64,000 bases of DNA from Candidatus Thorarchaeota archaeon MP8T_1 (lineage in GTDB: Archaea > Asgardarchaeota > Thorarchaeia > Thorarchaeales > Thorarchaeaceae). The notes under the pieces were generated by a model. That model was not told the DNA's origin, did not search any database, and was given only the letters and a program-made list of their open reading frames with translations. How positions within the stretch are numbered: the first letter of the stretch is position 1; the number at the start of each line of letters is the position of its first letter. The stretch lies in assembly GCA_002825465.1 (NCBI GenBank), contig PJER01000011.1, positions 1 to 64,000 on the forward strand, given 5' to 3'. Made by a program: the position numbers and the translations under genes. This document shows, piece by piece, positions 8,857 to 17,527 of this stretch.

Positions 8857-9867
8857 TTATGTATAGAGCCCAAACACTCCCATTCTCCACATTGGTGGAC
8901 ATTCATAGAGGGTTCCACCAGAGTCAAAGAATGCATAGTCATGAATCCATCCATATATCAGAGCTGGAGATTCATTATTGACTATATCAACCGCAGGGAA
9001 GAATAGAGCTTGTCCATAGTCGCTGACTCCGTAATCACCGATTAACTGCTGTGCTGTATTTCCTACAAGCCACTGGATGAATTGCATTGCGAGACTATAC
9101 TTCACTCCAGAGACTGTTGTACTATTTACAGCTATTGCACTATAGACGTTTAGCAAATCCTGTCCTTCGGTAACTAGTTGTTCCAGTGAAATCAATCCAT
9201 CTGCCCTGTATTTTAGGTATGTACCAACATCAGATAGTGTGTATAATGATTGTTCATCAGCTAGATTGAGAGTAGTACCCATACCCTGCCCAGAGGATAC
9301 AAACCAAGGTTCATCTCTAATTATTGAATAGTTATATCCTGCAGCATTCCAGAGCGAAATCTCCTTTGAATTAGTTCCAGAGAGATCATCTCGACTTACC
9401 CAGAGACTTGTGTTGTGGGCATGTCCATAATCATAGATTGCTTGAAGAGCTGTGATTGGATCCGTCTGGTTGATATTTGCCACATCTTCAGAAGGTCCAA
9501 CGATTGTGAAATAATTATACGCAAAGATTTTCCTATTGACACCATAATCTCCCTGCATAAAGGCCAATTCTTGCGATGGTGAGTGGACTAGGATCATGTC
9601 CGCGTCGCCATTCTGAGCATGAGTTATGGCAATTCCTGTTCCTGCAGAAATGAAAGCAAGAATTACATTTGGATATTCTTCTTCGTAGGCCTCTTTGATG
9701 TTGTCTAGTAATCCTGTATCATATAGGCTGGTTGTAGTTGATATTGTGAGCGTTTCTCTTCCTTGTACAGAATTTAGGTAAAGATAGAAAGCTCCACTGC
9801 CTATAATGACTGCAATCACTACTACTGCTGCCACCATCTGTGTTTCTTTTCTCAATTTTTTCACCAT
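8857..9867 (-). CDS. tupA: tungstate ABC transporter, substrate-binding lipoprotein-like protein
   Basis: Captures tungstate outside the cell. An N-terminal hydrophobic anchor (about residues 11-31) is followed by the TupA hallmark TTTSLYDTGLLD, a phosphate-loop-like AGTGIA and SRDDLSGTNSKEISLW, close to the SRGDxSGTH motif of bacterial TupA proteins that bind tungstate with high affinity. There is no lipobox cysteine, so anchoring is by the N-terminal helix. The start codon lies at the edge of a perfect 11-base inverted repeat (9865-9894), which suggests metal-dependent control of the operon. A later in-frame ATG at codon 11 is possible but would fall inside the anchor. Confidence 0.88.
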   Translation of the reverse strand: MVKKLRKETQMVAAVVVIAVIIGSGAFYLYLNSVQGRETLTISTTTSLYDTGLLDNIKEAYEEEYPNVILAFISAGTGIAITHAQNGDADMILVHSPSQELAFMQGDYGVNRKIFAYNYFTIVGPSEDVANINQTDPITALQAIYDYGHAHNTSLWVSRDDLSGTNSKEISLWNAAGYNYSIIRDEPWFVSSGQGMGTTLNLADEQSLYTLSDVGTYLKYRADGLISLEQLVTEGQDLLNVYSAIAVNSTTVSGVKYSLAMQFIQWLVGNTAQQLIGDYGVSDYGQALFFPAVDIVNNESPALIYGWIHDYAFFDSGGTLYECPPMWRMGVFGLYT

Positions 9868-9894
9868 CGATATGTTTGATAATACATATCGATG
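9865..9894. promoter_or_regulatory. ModE-box-like inverted repeat in front of tupA
   Basis: Two perfect 11-base arms (CATCGATATGT at 9865-9875 and its complement at 9884-9894) separated by 8 bases. From memory, the bacterial ModE box is ATCG-N-TATATA, six bases, TATATA-N-CGAT, 28 bases in all; the 28 bases at 9866-9893 keep the outer ATCG/CGAT and most of the inner T/A positions at the same spacing. On the minus strand a TATA-like stretch lies near 9916-9926, which would put the repeat just after the transcription start, where a bound protein would block tup transcription. The regulator is not in this window. Confidence 0.6.
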
Positions 9895-9968
9895 CGGCAG
9901 CAGACAGAGGGTTATTTTATTGTTTCGGAATAATCTCTCTATTTTGCAGAATCTAAATAGGTGTTAAT

Positions 9969-10010
9969 CAAAAAAAAGAGGGAGAGGACTGGAACATAAT
10001 CGTTCCAGTC
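9969..10010 (-). terminator. hairpin and T-run terminator after porB
   Basis: On the minus strand, a 9-base-pair stem (9987-9995 with 10002-10010, six-base loop) is followed by a pyrimidine stretch that ends in eight T residues (A-run at 9970-9977 on the plus strand). It sits nine bases beyond the porB stop and would end the por operon. Confidence 0.75.
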
Positions 10011-10018
10011 ACAATATT

Positions 10019-10978
10019 TTACTCAACACCGCATTTCTTCTTCAAGACTTCCCAGTCGTGATTGACCATCTCTTGGATGCTCTTTCTGAAGTCTTCCCAC
10101 TCGGGTTTGAAGAGGTGCTTGAACTGACCCTGTCGTTTGAAGTACTCATCAACAGGTTTGAGTTCCTTGAGGTTTTTACTTGCACTTGACATGATCCATT
10201 CCTCTCCATCAATGACCTCGTAGAGTGGATGTAATCCAGTCTCTACGGCAAGCTTTGAGAGTGAAATGCTCTCTCCAGTCGCTGACCTCCAACCTCTCGG
10301 GCATGGTGAAAATGCATGAACAAATGCTGGTCCTTCAACCTCGAGTGCCTTGCGGAACTTAGTGATGAAATCACGATAGTTTGAAGGCTCGACAGTAGCC
10401 ACATAAGGAATCTTGTGTGCTGCCATTATTTGTGCCAATGGCTTTTTACGCTCCATTTTACCTGGAATCGCACTTCCTGCCCATGAAGTTGTGGTCTCCT
10501 GACCTGGGAAGGTTGCACCTGAGCGTTGGATTCCTGTATTCTGGTATGCTCCATTATCATAACACATGTATACCATGTCATGACCGCGTTCCATTGCTCC
10601 ACTGGTAGCTCCAAATCCAATATCGAATGAGGAACCATCTCCACCGAGTGCAATCACGTCAACATGCTCATGCTTGAAGCGTCCCTTACTGTGCATCACC
10701 TTGGTTGCCTCAATCACACCTGATGCGACTGCTGCAGCGTTCTCAAATGCCACATGGATCCACGGAATAGACCAGGCAGTGTACGGGTAGATTGTAGTTG
10801 CTACCTCAAGGCATCCTGTGTTGTTACACACGATTGTGGGGCCTCTGAGAGCCATACCCATGAGTTTGATCACAGTTGGAGCTGCACACCCAGCGCACAT
10901 TCGGTGGCCTGAGTTAAGAATGGGGTCTCTCTTGATCATGTCTTTGATTGATACTGCTGGTTTGTTGTCTGTAGCCAT
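10019..10978 (-). CDS. porB: pyruvate:ferredoxin oxidoreductase, beta subunit
   Basis: Binds thiamine diphosphate and a 4Fe-4S cluster and, with the alpha subunit, decarboxylates pyruvate to acetyl-CoA while reducing ferredoxin. The 319-residue sequence has HRMCAGCAAP near the N-terminus with cluster-type cysteines, GDGSSFDIGFG for the diphosphate/Mg site with NGAYQNTG some 28 residues later, and a third Cys region CPRGW. It is the last gene of the porG-porD-porA-porB operon, abutting porA by one base and followed by a clear terminator. Substrate preference among 2-oxoacids is inferred from overall subunit architecture. Confidence 0.9.
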   Translation of the reverse strand: MATDNKPAVSIKDMIKRDPILNSGHRMCAGCAAPTVIKLMGMALRGPTIVCNNTGCLEVATTIYPYTAWSIPWIHVAFENAAAVASGVIEATKVMHSKGRFKHEHVDVIALGGDGSSFDIGFGATSGAMERGHDMVYMCYDNGAYQNTGIQRSGATFPGQETTTSWAGSAIPGKMERKKPLAQIMAAHKIPYVATVEPSNYRDFITKFRKALEVEGPAFVHAFSPCPRGWRSATGESISLSKLAVETGLHPLYEVIDGEEWIMSSASKNLKELKPVDEYFKRQGQFKHLFKPEWEDFRKSIQEMVNHDWEVLKKKCGVE

Positions 10979-12171
10979 TATTTACGCACCCCCAATGTTT
11001 CATACAATGGAGCCTTTCCTTTCTTCAGGTATCCCTTTGTTTTCTCAAATCCTTCTACGAAAGTAGTTGGTGGAACATCACGTCCACCAAGTCCTACGAC
11101 AAAGTTAGCAATCATTGGTCTCGCTTCTGATTCGTAGAGGGCTGTCTTGACCTCTAGGGCTAATGGATTGGTAGCTGCTCCAAAGGACATTGCTTTCTCA
11201 AAGACAGCAACTGCCTTCGCTTTACCAATGGCTTTTGCAAGTTCCTTTGTGGGGAAGGGTCTGAACATCTTCAGTCGGATGACACCAACTTTCTCTCCCT
11301 TCTCTCTGAGAACATCTGCAACCACCTTTGCAGTACCGCCCATTGAACTCATGGCAACAATGATGATATCTGCATCCTTGGTCTTGTATGCTTCTAAGAG
11401 ACCGTACTTTCGTCCAGTGAGTTTCTCGAACTCGTCCTCTACTTCATTGTAGATTTTGATGACGTTCTGCATGGCTTTGTCTTGCTGCTCCTTAAACTCA
11501 AAATAATAATCTGTAAGAGCCAAGGGCCCCATGGTCAGAGGATTGTCAGGATCGAGCGGTTGGACTGGTTCTCGCACTCCAACGAACTTTTTCACCGCAT
11601 CATCTGGAAGCATCTCAACACGTTCTACATTGTGGCTTACGATGAATCCGTCTATTCCCACCATGACAGGTAGCAAAACATCATGATGTTCTGCGATCTT
11701 GAATGCCATGAGTGTTGTATCATAGGCTTCCTGAGAGCTCTGACAATAGAGTTGAATGAATCCACTGTCACGCATTCCCATTCCATCACTATGATCATTG
11801 TGAATATTGATCGGAGCCGAGAGTGCTCTGTTTGCAACAGTGAAAACGATTGGCATTCTCATTGATGCCGCACAGTACAGGATCTCCCACATGAGTGCAA
11901 GACCTGCTGATGCTGATGCTGTAGCAACACGTGCTCCAACCGCAGAAGCTCCGACACAGGCGCTCATTGCTGAGTGCTCTGATTCTACTGGGATGACTGC
12001 AGCATTGACCTCGCCATCTGCTGCGAATTTCTGATAATCTTCAACTATAATCGTCTGAGGAGTGATTGGGTATGCTGCAAGAACATCCAAGTCTGCTTGC
12101 TTGAGTGCGTGTGCGATAGCAGCATCGCCAGTGAGTCCCTCAATCTTGATCTTATCTTTTGATACACTCAT
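10978..12171 (-). CDS. porA: pyruvate:ferredoxin oxidoreductase, alpha subunit
   Basis: Catalytic subunit that holds the 2-oxoacid and CoA. The 397 residues begin with GLTGDAAIAHALKQADLDVLAAYPITPQT, the family hallmark with the YPITP turn, and continue with the VESEHSAMSACVGASAVGARVATASASAGLALM helix-rich block. The C-terminal half has the Rossmann-like GVIRLKMFRPFP domain. It starts six bases after porD. Confidence 0.92.
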   Translation of the reverse strand: MSVSKDKIKIEGLTGDAAIAHALKQADLDVLAAYPITPQTIIVEDYQKFAADGEVNAAVIPVESEHSAMSACVGASAVGARVATASASAGLALMWEILYCAASMRMPIVFTVANRALSAPINIHNDHSDGMGMRDSGFIQLYCQSSQEAYDTTLMAFKIAEHHDVLLPVMVGIDGFIVSHNVERVEMLPDDAVKKFVGVREPVQPLDPDNPLTMGPLALTDYYFEFKEQQDKAMQNVIKIYNEVEDEFEKLTGRKYGLLEAYKTKDADIIIVAMSSMGGTAKVVADVLREKGEKVGVIRLKMFRPFPTKELAKAIGKAKAVAVFEKAMSFGAATNPLALEVKTALYESEARPMIANFVVGLGGRDVPPTTFVEGFEKTKGYLKKGKAPLYETLGVRK

Positions 12172-12177
12172 GATGAC

Positions 12178-12474
12178 TCACTCCTTCTCCATGTGGATGC
12201 TTTGGGTTGGACATTCATTTGCGCAGATTCCGCATCCTTTACAGTAATCGTAGTTGTAAGCGTAGGCATATTTGCCATCCTTCTCTGTCAAGATGACCGA
12301 ATTATCTGGGCAATAGATCCAGCACCGTCCACAGGTCCCGTTCTTTATCCAGAGACAGGTCTCATCTTTGTGAATGGGTCTTTCTGCACGCCATCCACCA
12401 GTCTTGTACTTCAATGAATTACCTGGCTCGATTATGTTACCGGCCATTGGGATCTCGTTGTATTTTTCACTCAT
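12178..12474 (-). CDS. porD: pyruvate:ferredoxin oxidoreductase, delta (ferredoxin) subunit
   Basis: A 98-residue two-cluster ferredoxin subunit that carries electrons from the catalytic pair to external ferredoxin. The first motif is C40-x7-C48-x2-C51-x3-C55-P, with the first spacing longer than the common C-x2-C, and the second is C78-x2-C81-x2-C84-x3-C88-P. The N-terminal GGWRAERPI segment is usual for PorD. It overlaps porG by four bases. Confidence 0.92.
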   Translation of the reverse strand: MSEKYNEIPMAGNIIEPGNSLKYKTGGWRAERPIHKDETCLWIKNGTCGRCWIYCPDNSVILTEKDGKYAYAYNYDYCKGCGICANECPTQSIHMEKE

Positions 12475-13058
12475 CCAACTTTAGCCTCCTTTACAGCTCG
12501 CTCAATGGCGATCTTGTTCAAATCACCAACCTTGCCGGGATAACGATTGAGGACTTCTTCAATAACTGTGTTGACTTCCACTACACCTGTGGCAGAAACA
12601 GCAGCAGCCATAGTTGGCATGTTGTAGAATGGTCTACCCATGACTTCCATAGCTATAGTACTTGCATCTACAGTAACCACTTTTCCACCAGTGAAGCCAT
12701 ACTTGGCTCTGATGTCTTTCGGGTCACGTTCTGTGTTAAGTACGAGAGTTCCATCATCCTTGAGTCCCTCGGTTGGATTAACGACTTCAAGTAAGGTGGG
12801 GTCGATACAGACCACAACATCTGGGTGGTACACCTGTGCGTACACCTGGATGGGTACCTTACTGATTCGCAAAAACGCTCTTACTGGGGCACCAGTTCGC
12901 TCCGGTCCAAATTCGGGGAACGCTTGGATATAATTACCCTCAGCAAGGGCGGCTTTGCCCAGCATTTGGTTCGAGGTCACGACACCTTGTCCACCTCGAC
13001 CGTGCCAGCGAAATTCAGTAATTCCTTTAGCAAAGTCCATACTCATTGTCACTATCAC
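12471..13058 (-). CDS. porG: pyruvate:ferredoxin oxidoreductase, gamma subunit
   Basis: The 195-residue gamma subunit, with the family signature WHGRGGQGVVTSNQML close to the N-terminus and ERTGAPVRAF in the middle. Methionines at codons 1, 5 and 7 are all possible starts; only the last lies close to the usual family N-terminus. It is the first gene of the por operon. The 62 bases upstream contain GC-rich inverted repeats and then the end of a membrane protein gene on the same strand. Confidence 0.9.
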   Translation of the reverse strand: MIVTMSMDFAKGITEFRWHGRGGQGVVTSNQMLGKAALAEGNYIQAFPEFGPERTGAPVRAFLRISKVPIQVYAQVYHPDVVVCIDPTLLEVVNPTEGLKDDGTLVLNTERDPKDIRAKYGFTGGKVVTVDASTIAMEVMGRPFYNMPTMAAAVSATGVVEVNTVIEEVLNRYPGKVGDLNKIAIERAVKEAKVG

Positions 13059-13120
13059 CTACAGGGTGAATTCACGGGCTTGAGCCCTGCTGGGTGCTTA
13101 TGTATTTACTGGCATGGTCA

Positions 13121-13519
13121 TCAAGAAGATGTGTCCAGCATCATCAATGCGATGATACTAATGATAACCAGCACGAATGTAATAATTCCAATCACGAAGG
13201 ATACTATGTTCAGAATAAGCAGGCCAATGTTGGCAATAACTCCCAAGTATCTTACATCGTAATTCCAATTCCAGATCTTAAGACCTACATAGATATCTAT
13301 CAGTCCTAGTATGGAATTTCCAGAACCAATGAATAGTAGGTACATCGAATAATCGTAGAATAGAGTGATATTCCCGATAAGAACATAGATCAAACCTCCA
13401 CCTAAAGCGCCAATCCCTACAATCATTGTCACAAGTGTTGCAAACAGAGGTTTCTTTTCAGACTGATGTTGATACATTGCACGAGGGGTTGGTTCGGGTT
13501 CATATATATCGGCCATCAA
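13121..13519 (-). CDS. small four-helix membrane protein, unknown function
   Basis: The 132-residue protein has a polar N-terminal tail of about 22 residues followed by four closely spaced hydrophobic helices, approximately residues 25-50, 55-75, 88-102 and 104-127. I recognise no motif. It lies upstream of porG on the same strand with a 62-base gap, so it may share transcription, but nothing else ties it to the oxidoreductase. Confidence 0.65.
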   Translation of the reverse strand: MMADIYEPEPTPRAMYQHQSEKKPLFATLVTMIVGIGALGGGLIYVLIGNITLFYDYSMYLLFIGSGNSILGLIDIYVGLKIWNWNYDVRYLGVIANIGLLILNIVSFVIGIITFVLVIISIIALMMLDTSS

Positions 13520-13671
13520 TTACTCCCAGGTTTGCATACACCTATGCTCTGTTAAATATTTGGAATATTTCTCACGATATTTACTAGTGCGAACTTCATT
13601 TAGGTGAGTTCCAACCCTGCACCTCTCTCTATGTGCATGTATAGAGGAAGATAATTAGTATTGACACTGAA

Positions 13672-15036
13672 TCATTTCCTTTTCACAAACACTGCAATAA
13701 CTAGAATGATTACTATCCCCGAGGCTCCTAGTGTGAGGAGCAAGGGATCAAATACTGTCTCTCCTATGGTTGTCGTTGTGGTCTCGTTCTCACAGGCACA
13801 GGGTCCCACGAACCAAGGATCTATCCAGATGTCGGGAACTGCCATGGGAGTGGAATCGTTGTTATCAGCATCACCCTCAATCTCATACGGTACATCAACT
13901 ATGGTGTCATTGTTTGCATCTGGAGATGTCCAATCATTCCAGTAATTCCCATCTACAACATTTAACGTTCCATCGTCTATTGCCTGACAATCATCTCCAT
14001 TCTCGAAGAAGTAATTGTGGGATGCAATATTCATGGTGGTACCCAATCCAAAATTCATTCCCCATCTAGAGTTATTTCCCATCACATTTCTGGTGATAAA
14101 GTTGAAAGATCCACTTACTCCAGTTTCATAAAGGTGGTAGAATCTTAGACCATCATACTCATTGTATGCTATTTCATTATAGGAAATCGTATTGTATTCG
14201 GTTGCTACCGAAATTCCGTAATCCCCATGCGAAATCTCATTATGAGTAACTGTCGCATTACCCTCCTGGAGTAAAATTCCAATATAGCTATCTGTAATAT
14301 TGTTGTATCTGATGTGGTGCGATCCCGATCGAACTTCGATACCATTCACATCATTGCTATATATCTCATTGAATTCAACAGTGCAATCTTCTGCTTCGAG
14401 AAGCATGATTCCACTTGGTGCATTCTCATAGACTACGTTTCCGATTATTTTGATATCATGACTCGTTTCAGAACCATAGGGATTACCAATGTGAATCCCA
14501 TAGTCCGCATTATTATGAACTATGTTATCTTTGATGGTCACATTCGAACATCCGTCTTCAACAACAATACCTGCAAATGTGCTACCAAGTACCTCATTCC
14601 CTTCAATGGTAAAATTCTCGACAGTTACAACATGAATACTAACCGCAGCTCTATGGACATAATTATCTTTGATAACTCCATTTGCAGCATTCATACAAGC
14701 AACTCCACACCACTCGTATGAGAGTCCATCTAGCATATTACCTACGAATTTAAAGTGAAGGTCAGCGTTTTGTACACGTAACATATGCTCTGCAGCAGAA
14801 AAGCTATAACCTGAGATGATTATTGGGTTCTCAATTGATCCATCCCCCGGCCAATTCTCTGAAGCATCTTGGGCTAAGAAGTCTGCATTCCCATCAATGT
14901 GAATTGGGTCATGCGGTGTATATGTCTGAGTTTCGATGAATTCCGTTTTGTATGCTGATGATGTATTTGCTGAATTCAATAGCACAAATGCTAGTAGAAT
15001 TATGATACTAACCACATTCACTTTCCTTTGAAGCAC
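13672..15036 (-). CDS. secreted right-handed beta-helix (NosD-like) surface protein
   Basis: A 454-residue exported protein: signal peptide at about residues 1-28, then parallel beta-helix repeats of the NosD/CASH type (recurrent N-x-I-x-x-N, HNNADYGIHIG, YNNITDSYIGILLQ), then a Thr-rich spacer and a final membrane helix with a KRK stop. It is thus displayed outside the cell and held by its C-terminus. The early IDGNADFLAQ...GDGSIENPIIISGY opening is the same as in the two other beta-helix proteins of this window (15149 and 57795). The role may be carbohydrate binding or surface-layer function; this is inference. Confidence 0.78.
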   Translation of the reverse strand: MLQRKVNVVSIIILLAFVLLNSANTSSAYKTEFIETQTYTPHDPIHIDGNADFLAQDASENWPGDGSIENPIIISGYSFSAAEHMLRVQNADLHFKFVGNMLDGLSYEWCGVACMNAANGVIKDNYVHRAAVSIHVVTVENFTIEGNEVLGSTFAGIVVEDGCSNVTIKDNIVHNNADYGIHIGNPYGSETSHDIKIIGNVVYENAPSGIMLLEAEDCTVEFNEIYSNDVNGIEVRSGSHHIRYNNITDSYIGILLQEGNATVTHNEISHGDYGISVATEYNTISYNEIAYNEYDGLRFYHLYETGVSGSFNFITRNVMGNNSRWGMNFGLGTTMNIASHNYFFENGDDCQAIDDGTLNVVDGNYWNDWTSPDANNDTIVDVPYEIEGDADNNDSTPMAVPDIWIDPWFVGPCACENETTTTTIGETVFDPLLLTLGASGIVIILVIAVFVKRK

Positions 15037-15148
15037 TATTCAAACACCCCTGCTGCGGAAGGTTCGTGCCCATTGATAATTAGCCAATTAATAGCCTTCT
15101 CATCATAGCAATAGTTTGGACATCTGATAACACATCAAGGAAGTTACC

Positions 15149-16336
15149 TTATGGAAATCGTTTGATGATTAGAATGATAGCAATGAAGCAGACAACAGTT
15201 ACACCTGATGCAAGCATGACAAGTTCTGTCCCAATTCCTCCTAAGACAAATGAAATTACAGACATGATTACCTCATCACTCGCATGATTACCTGCCCCAT
15301 CATATACTATTACGGTGAGGGTATACGTTCCAACCTCAAATTCATCCAAATTTAATGTGATACGTCTTCCATCCCATGGCTCTGACACATGGATTGTATC
15401 ATCAACAAATATTTCGTATCGATAGTGAAAATAATCTGAGGCATCCCAAGTTATTGTTTCTCCTGTGCTTTCAATATCAACCACAAAATCAAGTCTTCCA
15501 TAGAGTGTCGGTGTTAGTCCATCAGTTAGTTCTCTAGCAAAATAATCTGTTGAGTTTCCTATCCCTTGAATCTCATAATCTTCGGATTCGTTAAAATCTG
15601 ACCAATTATTCCCAAAGACTATACCATCAGTGAACTCAGTGTTATTCCCATTATCAATAGCATTCGTGTTTGTGTTCCAGCCAATGTTATTTCCTGCAAT
15701 TGTGATATTCTCACAGAGGACCTCAACATGTACACCTCTCTCAGTATTGCCATAGATTGAGCTGTTAATAATATCACAAAAGGATGACCTAACAAGCATT
15801 GCTCCAATACTATTTCCAAAGCTTCTGCAATCAATAACTGAACAATTAATTGAAGAGTCCAGTAGGATTCCATCATATGCGTTAAAGGTCATGCAATCTA
15901 TAACTGAGCAATCGTTAGATTCTGAAATAAAAATTGCAACATCTCCTCCCCGAATATAACAACTCTCAATTGTACCATGTTCAACTTGAGTAAAACTTAC
16001 GGTATTACTACTTCCAACTCCACCCGGATAGTGTGTGAATACTGAATTTCTAATTACAAAGAATGCCGTAGTATCAGAAATTGATAGGCAGTTTATAGAC
16101 TCAACGTCTAGTCCCTCAATGACATAAGGATCACTTCTAGTTCCTACGCCATCACTACTAAAGGCTGCTAATTCAGCGTTGTTGGTTATAACAATCGGAT
16201 CATCAAGAATTGGAGGAGGCAATGAGAGTGCAGATGAATTTGATGTAATAGTGAAGGAATGAGACATTCTCTGGATACTAACAGAAATTGGGAGGATTAC
16301 TAAAAGAAGAATGGCTGCAATTCTTAGTACCTTCAC
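15149..16336 (-). CDS. secreted beta-helix protein with Ig-like domain and membrane anchor
   Basis: The 395-residue protein has an N-terminal signal segment (about 1-22), an opening ITNNAELAAFSSDGVGTRSDPYVIEG shared with the other beta-helix proteins, around eight short beta-helix turns, an Ig/cadherin-like segment (about 285-360, ending in YTLTVIVYDGAGNHASDEV) and a C-terminal membrane helix ending KRFP. It would sit on the outer surface. It has the same orientation as the preceding beta-helix gene with a 112-base gap, so the two may form a surface-protein locus. Confidence 0.75.
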   Translation of the reverse strand: MKVLRIAAILLLVILPISVSIQRMSHSFTITSNSSALSLPPPILDDPIVITNNAELAAFSSDGVGTRSDPYVIEGLDVESINCLSISDTTAFFVIRNSVFTHYPGGVGSSNTVSFTQVEHGTIESCYIRGGDVAIFISESNDCSVIDCMTFNAYDGILLDSSINCSVIDCRSFGNSIGAMLVRSSFCDIINSSIYGNTERGVHVEVLCENITIAGNNIGWNTNTNAIDNGNNTEFTDGIVFGNNWSDFNESEDYEIQGIGNSTDYFARELTDGLTPTLYGRLDFVVDIESTGETITWDASDYFHYRYEIFVDDTIHVSEPWDGRRITLNLDEFEVGTYTLTVIVYDGAGNHASDEVIMSVISFVLGGIGTELVMLASGVTVVCFIAIILIIKRFP

Positions 16337-16430
16337 GCAAATTACTCCCAGAATGTGTGTTTTAATCTCTAAATAGTTCTACATATTATTCCTCTTGAAG
16401 CTTACCAATAAGACAATGCAATATAGTCTG

Positions 16431-17033
16431 TCACTCATCTGACGTAGTTTCAATAAACATCTCATTCTTGTTTATGAAGAGTTGACGGTATTCTTCATTT
16501 TTTATTTTAATGTCCACAGAATCTTTAACCTTACTTGGATTCTCAAACCTTAGTCCTCGTTCCAACGCTCTAGGGTAAAAACCATAGCACACTGCAGTGA
16601 AAAATATTGCAAAAAAGATCAACACACTAATGGTCGGTTCTAAAAGCGGTCTTGAATATATTATTCCAAGATTAATCTGAAGAAGAAAGAAAATGATCGG
16701 ATAGAATAGAACAAAGAATACTATCACGGGCACGAATTTTGTGCGCATGGTTCTCACGCTTCTACTTCCATGCAATAGGCATGTTGGAACTGAGAATGTT
16801 GTGGCAGTCTGTGCTGATTGGAGTGCAGTAGTTATTTTGTCTGTGCCCCTATTCCAAGAACTCACATCGTAATTGTCCGGCCCGTAACGTTCGATAATTG
16901 TGATGAATACAAGGTCTTCTGCAGGTTCCATACATACTGGGCACTGCTCTGGAAATTGAATCTTTGAGAGCTTGACTCGAATTTTACTACTCTCAGAATT
17001 CCGACCATTTGGGTCAGTTGAGATACATTCCAA
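16431..17033 (-). CDS. membrane protein with N-terminal zinc-binding motif
   Basis: The 200-residue protein begins with CPVC at residues 31-34 and has a second potential ligand pair C85 and H88 (PTCLLHG), arranged like a small treble-clef or zinc-ribbon site. Two membrane helices follow at about 98-120 and 132-153, then a basic C-terminal tail. I do not recognise the family. A zinc site next to two membrane helices recurs in the cluster at 38288-40756, but without visible sequence similarity. Confidence 0.6.
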   Translation of the reverse strand: MECISTDPNGRNSESSKIRVKLSKIQFPEQCPVCMEPAEDLVFITIIERYGPDNYDVSSWNRGTDKITTALQSAQTATTFSVPTCLLHGSRSVRTMRTKFVPVIVFFVLFYPIIFFLLQINLGIIYSRPLLEPTISVLIFFAIFFTAVCYGFYPRALERGLRFENPSKVKDSVDIKIKNEEYRQLFINKNEMFIETTSDE

Positions 17034-17057
17034 CCTCCTTGATCTGTTTTCAGCATC

Positions 17058-17438
17058 TCACGCTTTCGCAGGGGGCAGCACGATTATCTGAACACTAGTC
17101 ACTGGACTGTTATCTTGAGGGTCGGATGCGTCAAAAGTATCAAAGGTCATTTCGTATTTGAAGTTCTTTTCTCCTATCTTGAGTTCATGTGCCACTCTAA
17201 CTGCGAGACCGATACCCTTGAAGCCAAAGCCCCGGATGGCAACCATTCTTTGCTCTTCCTTTACCAGACTTCGAAGGGTTCCAACAATCCTAGGTATATT
17301 GACTCTGCCTGCTTTGTGTGATATTTCCAGAAGAACATACTCACTTGTTGGAAATACTTCCACATCAGTTTCAAGTGAAATGGAGATGATCTCTTCTCCA
17401 ATTCGTAATTGTTCAGGTATACGTTCTCTGAGTGACAT
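17058..17438 (-). CDS. Alba-like nucleic-acid-binding protein (tentative)
   Basis: From the ATG at 17438 the protein has 126 residues. The segment EEQRMVAIRGFGFKGIGLAVRVAHELK resembles the Alba core, where a strand is followed by a GRAIS-type loop and a helix AVDVAEI. Alba proteins coat DNA or RNA in archaea. A longer frame reaches 17525, but that would leave only two bases before the divergent gene at 17528 and no room for a promoter, so I prefer the internal start, which leaves about 90 bases. The match to Alba is by eye and moderate; the C-terminal 25 residues are extra. Confidence 0.42.
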   Translation of the reverse strand: MSLRERIPEQLRIGEEIISISLETDVEVFPTSEYVLLEISHKAGRVNIPRIVGTLRSLVKEEQRMVAIRGFGFKGIGLAVRVAHELKIGEKNFKYEMTFDTFDASDPQDNSPVTSVQIIVLPPAKA

Positions 17439-17527
17439 GTAGAAAGTATGATGCGTTTCACTAAATAACTTGATGGCTTGGGAAGCACAAAACTCAACCC
17501 TCATAAATGAAATAATTAACTTCAATC

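Noticed and set aside
12414..12794. 126-residue plus-strand frame over porD/porG
   Set aside because: It lies antisense to strongly conserved oxidoreductase genes and has no protein-like features of its own.
13060..13110. GGGCTTGAGCCC and CAGGG/CCCTG inverted repeats upstream of porG
   Set aside because: Short stems, no T-run, and a two-base loop for the best one; not enough for a terminator or riboswitch call.
13620..13650. CTCTAT/ATAGAG hairpin after the beta-helix gene
   Set aside because: Only six pairs and no T-run on the minus strand; a terminator here is too weakly supported.
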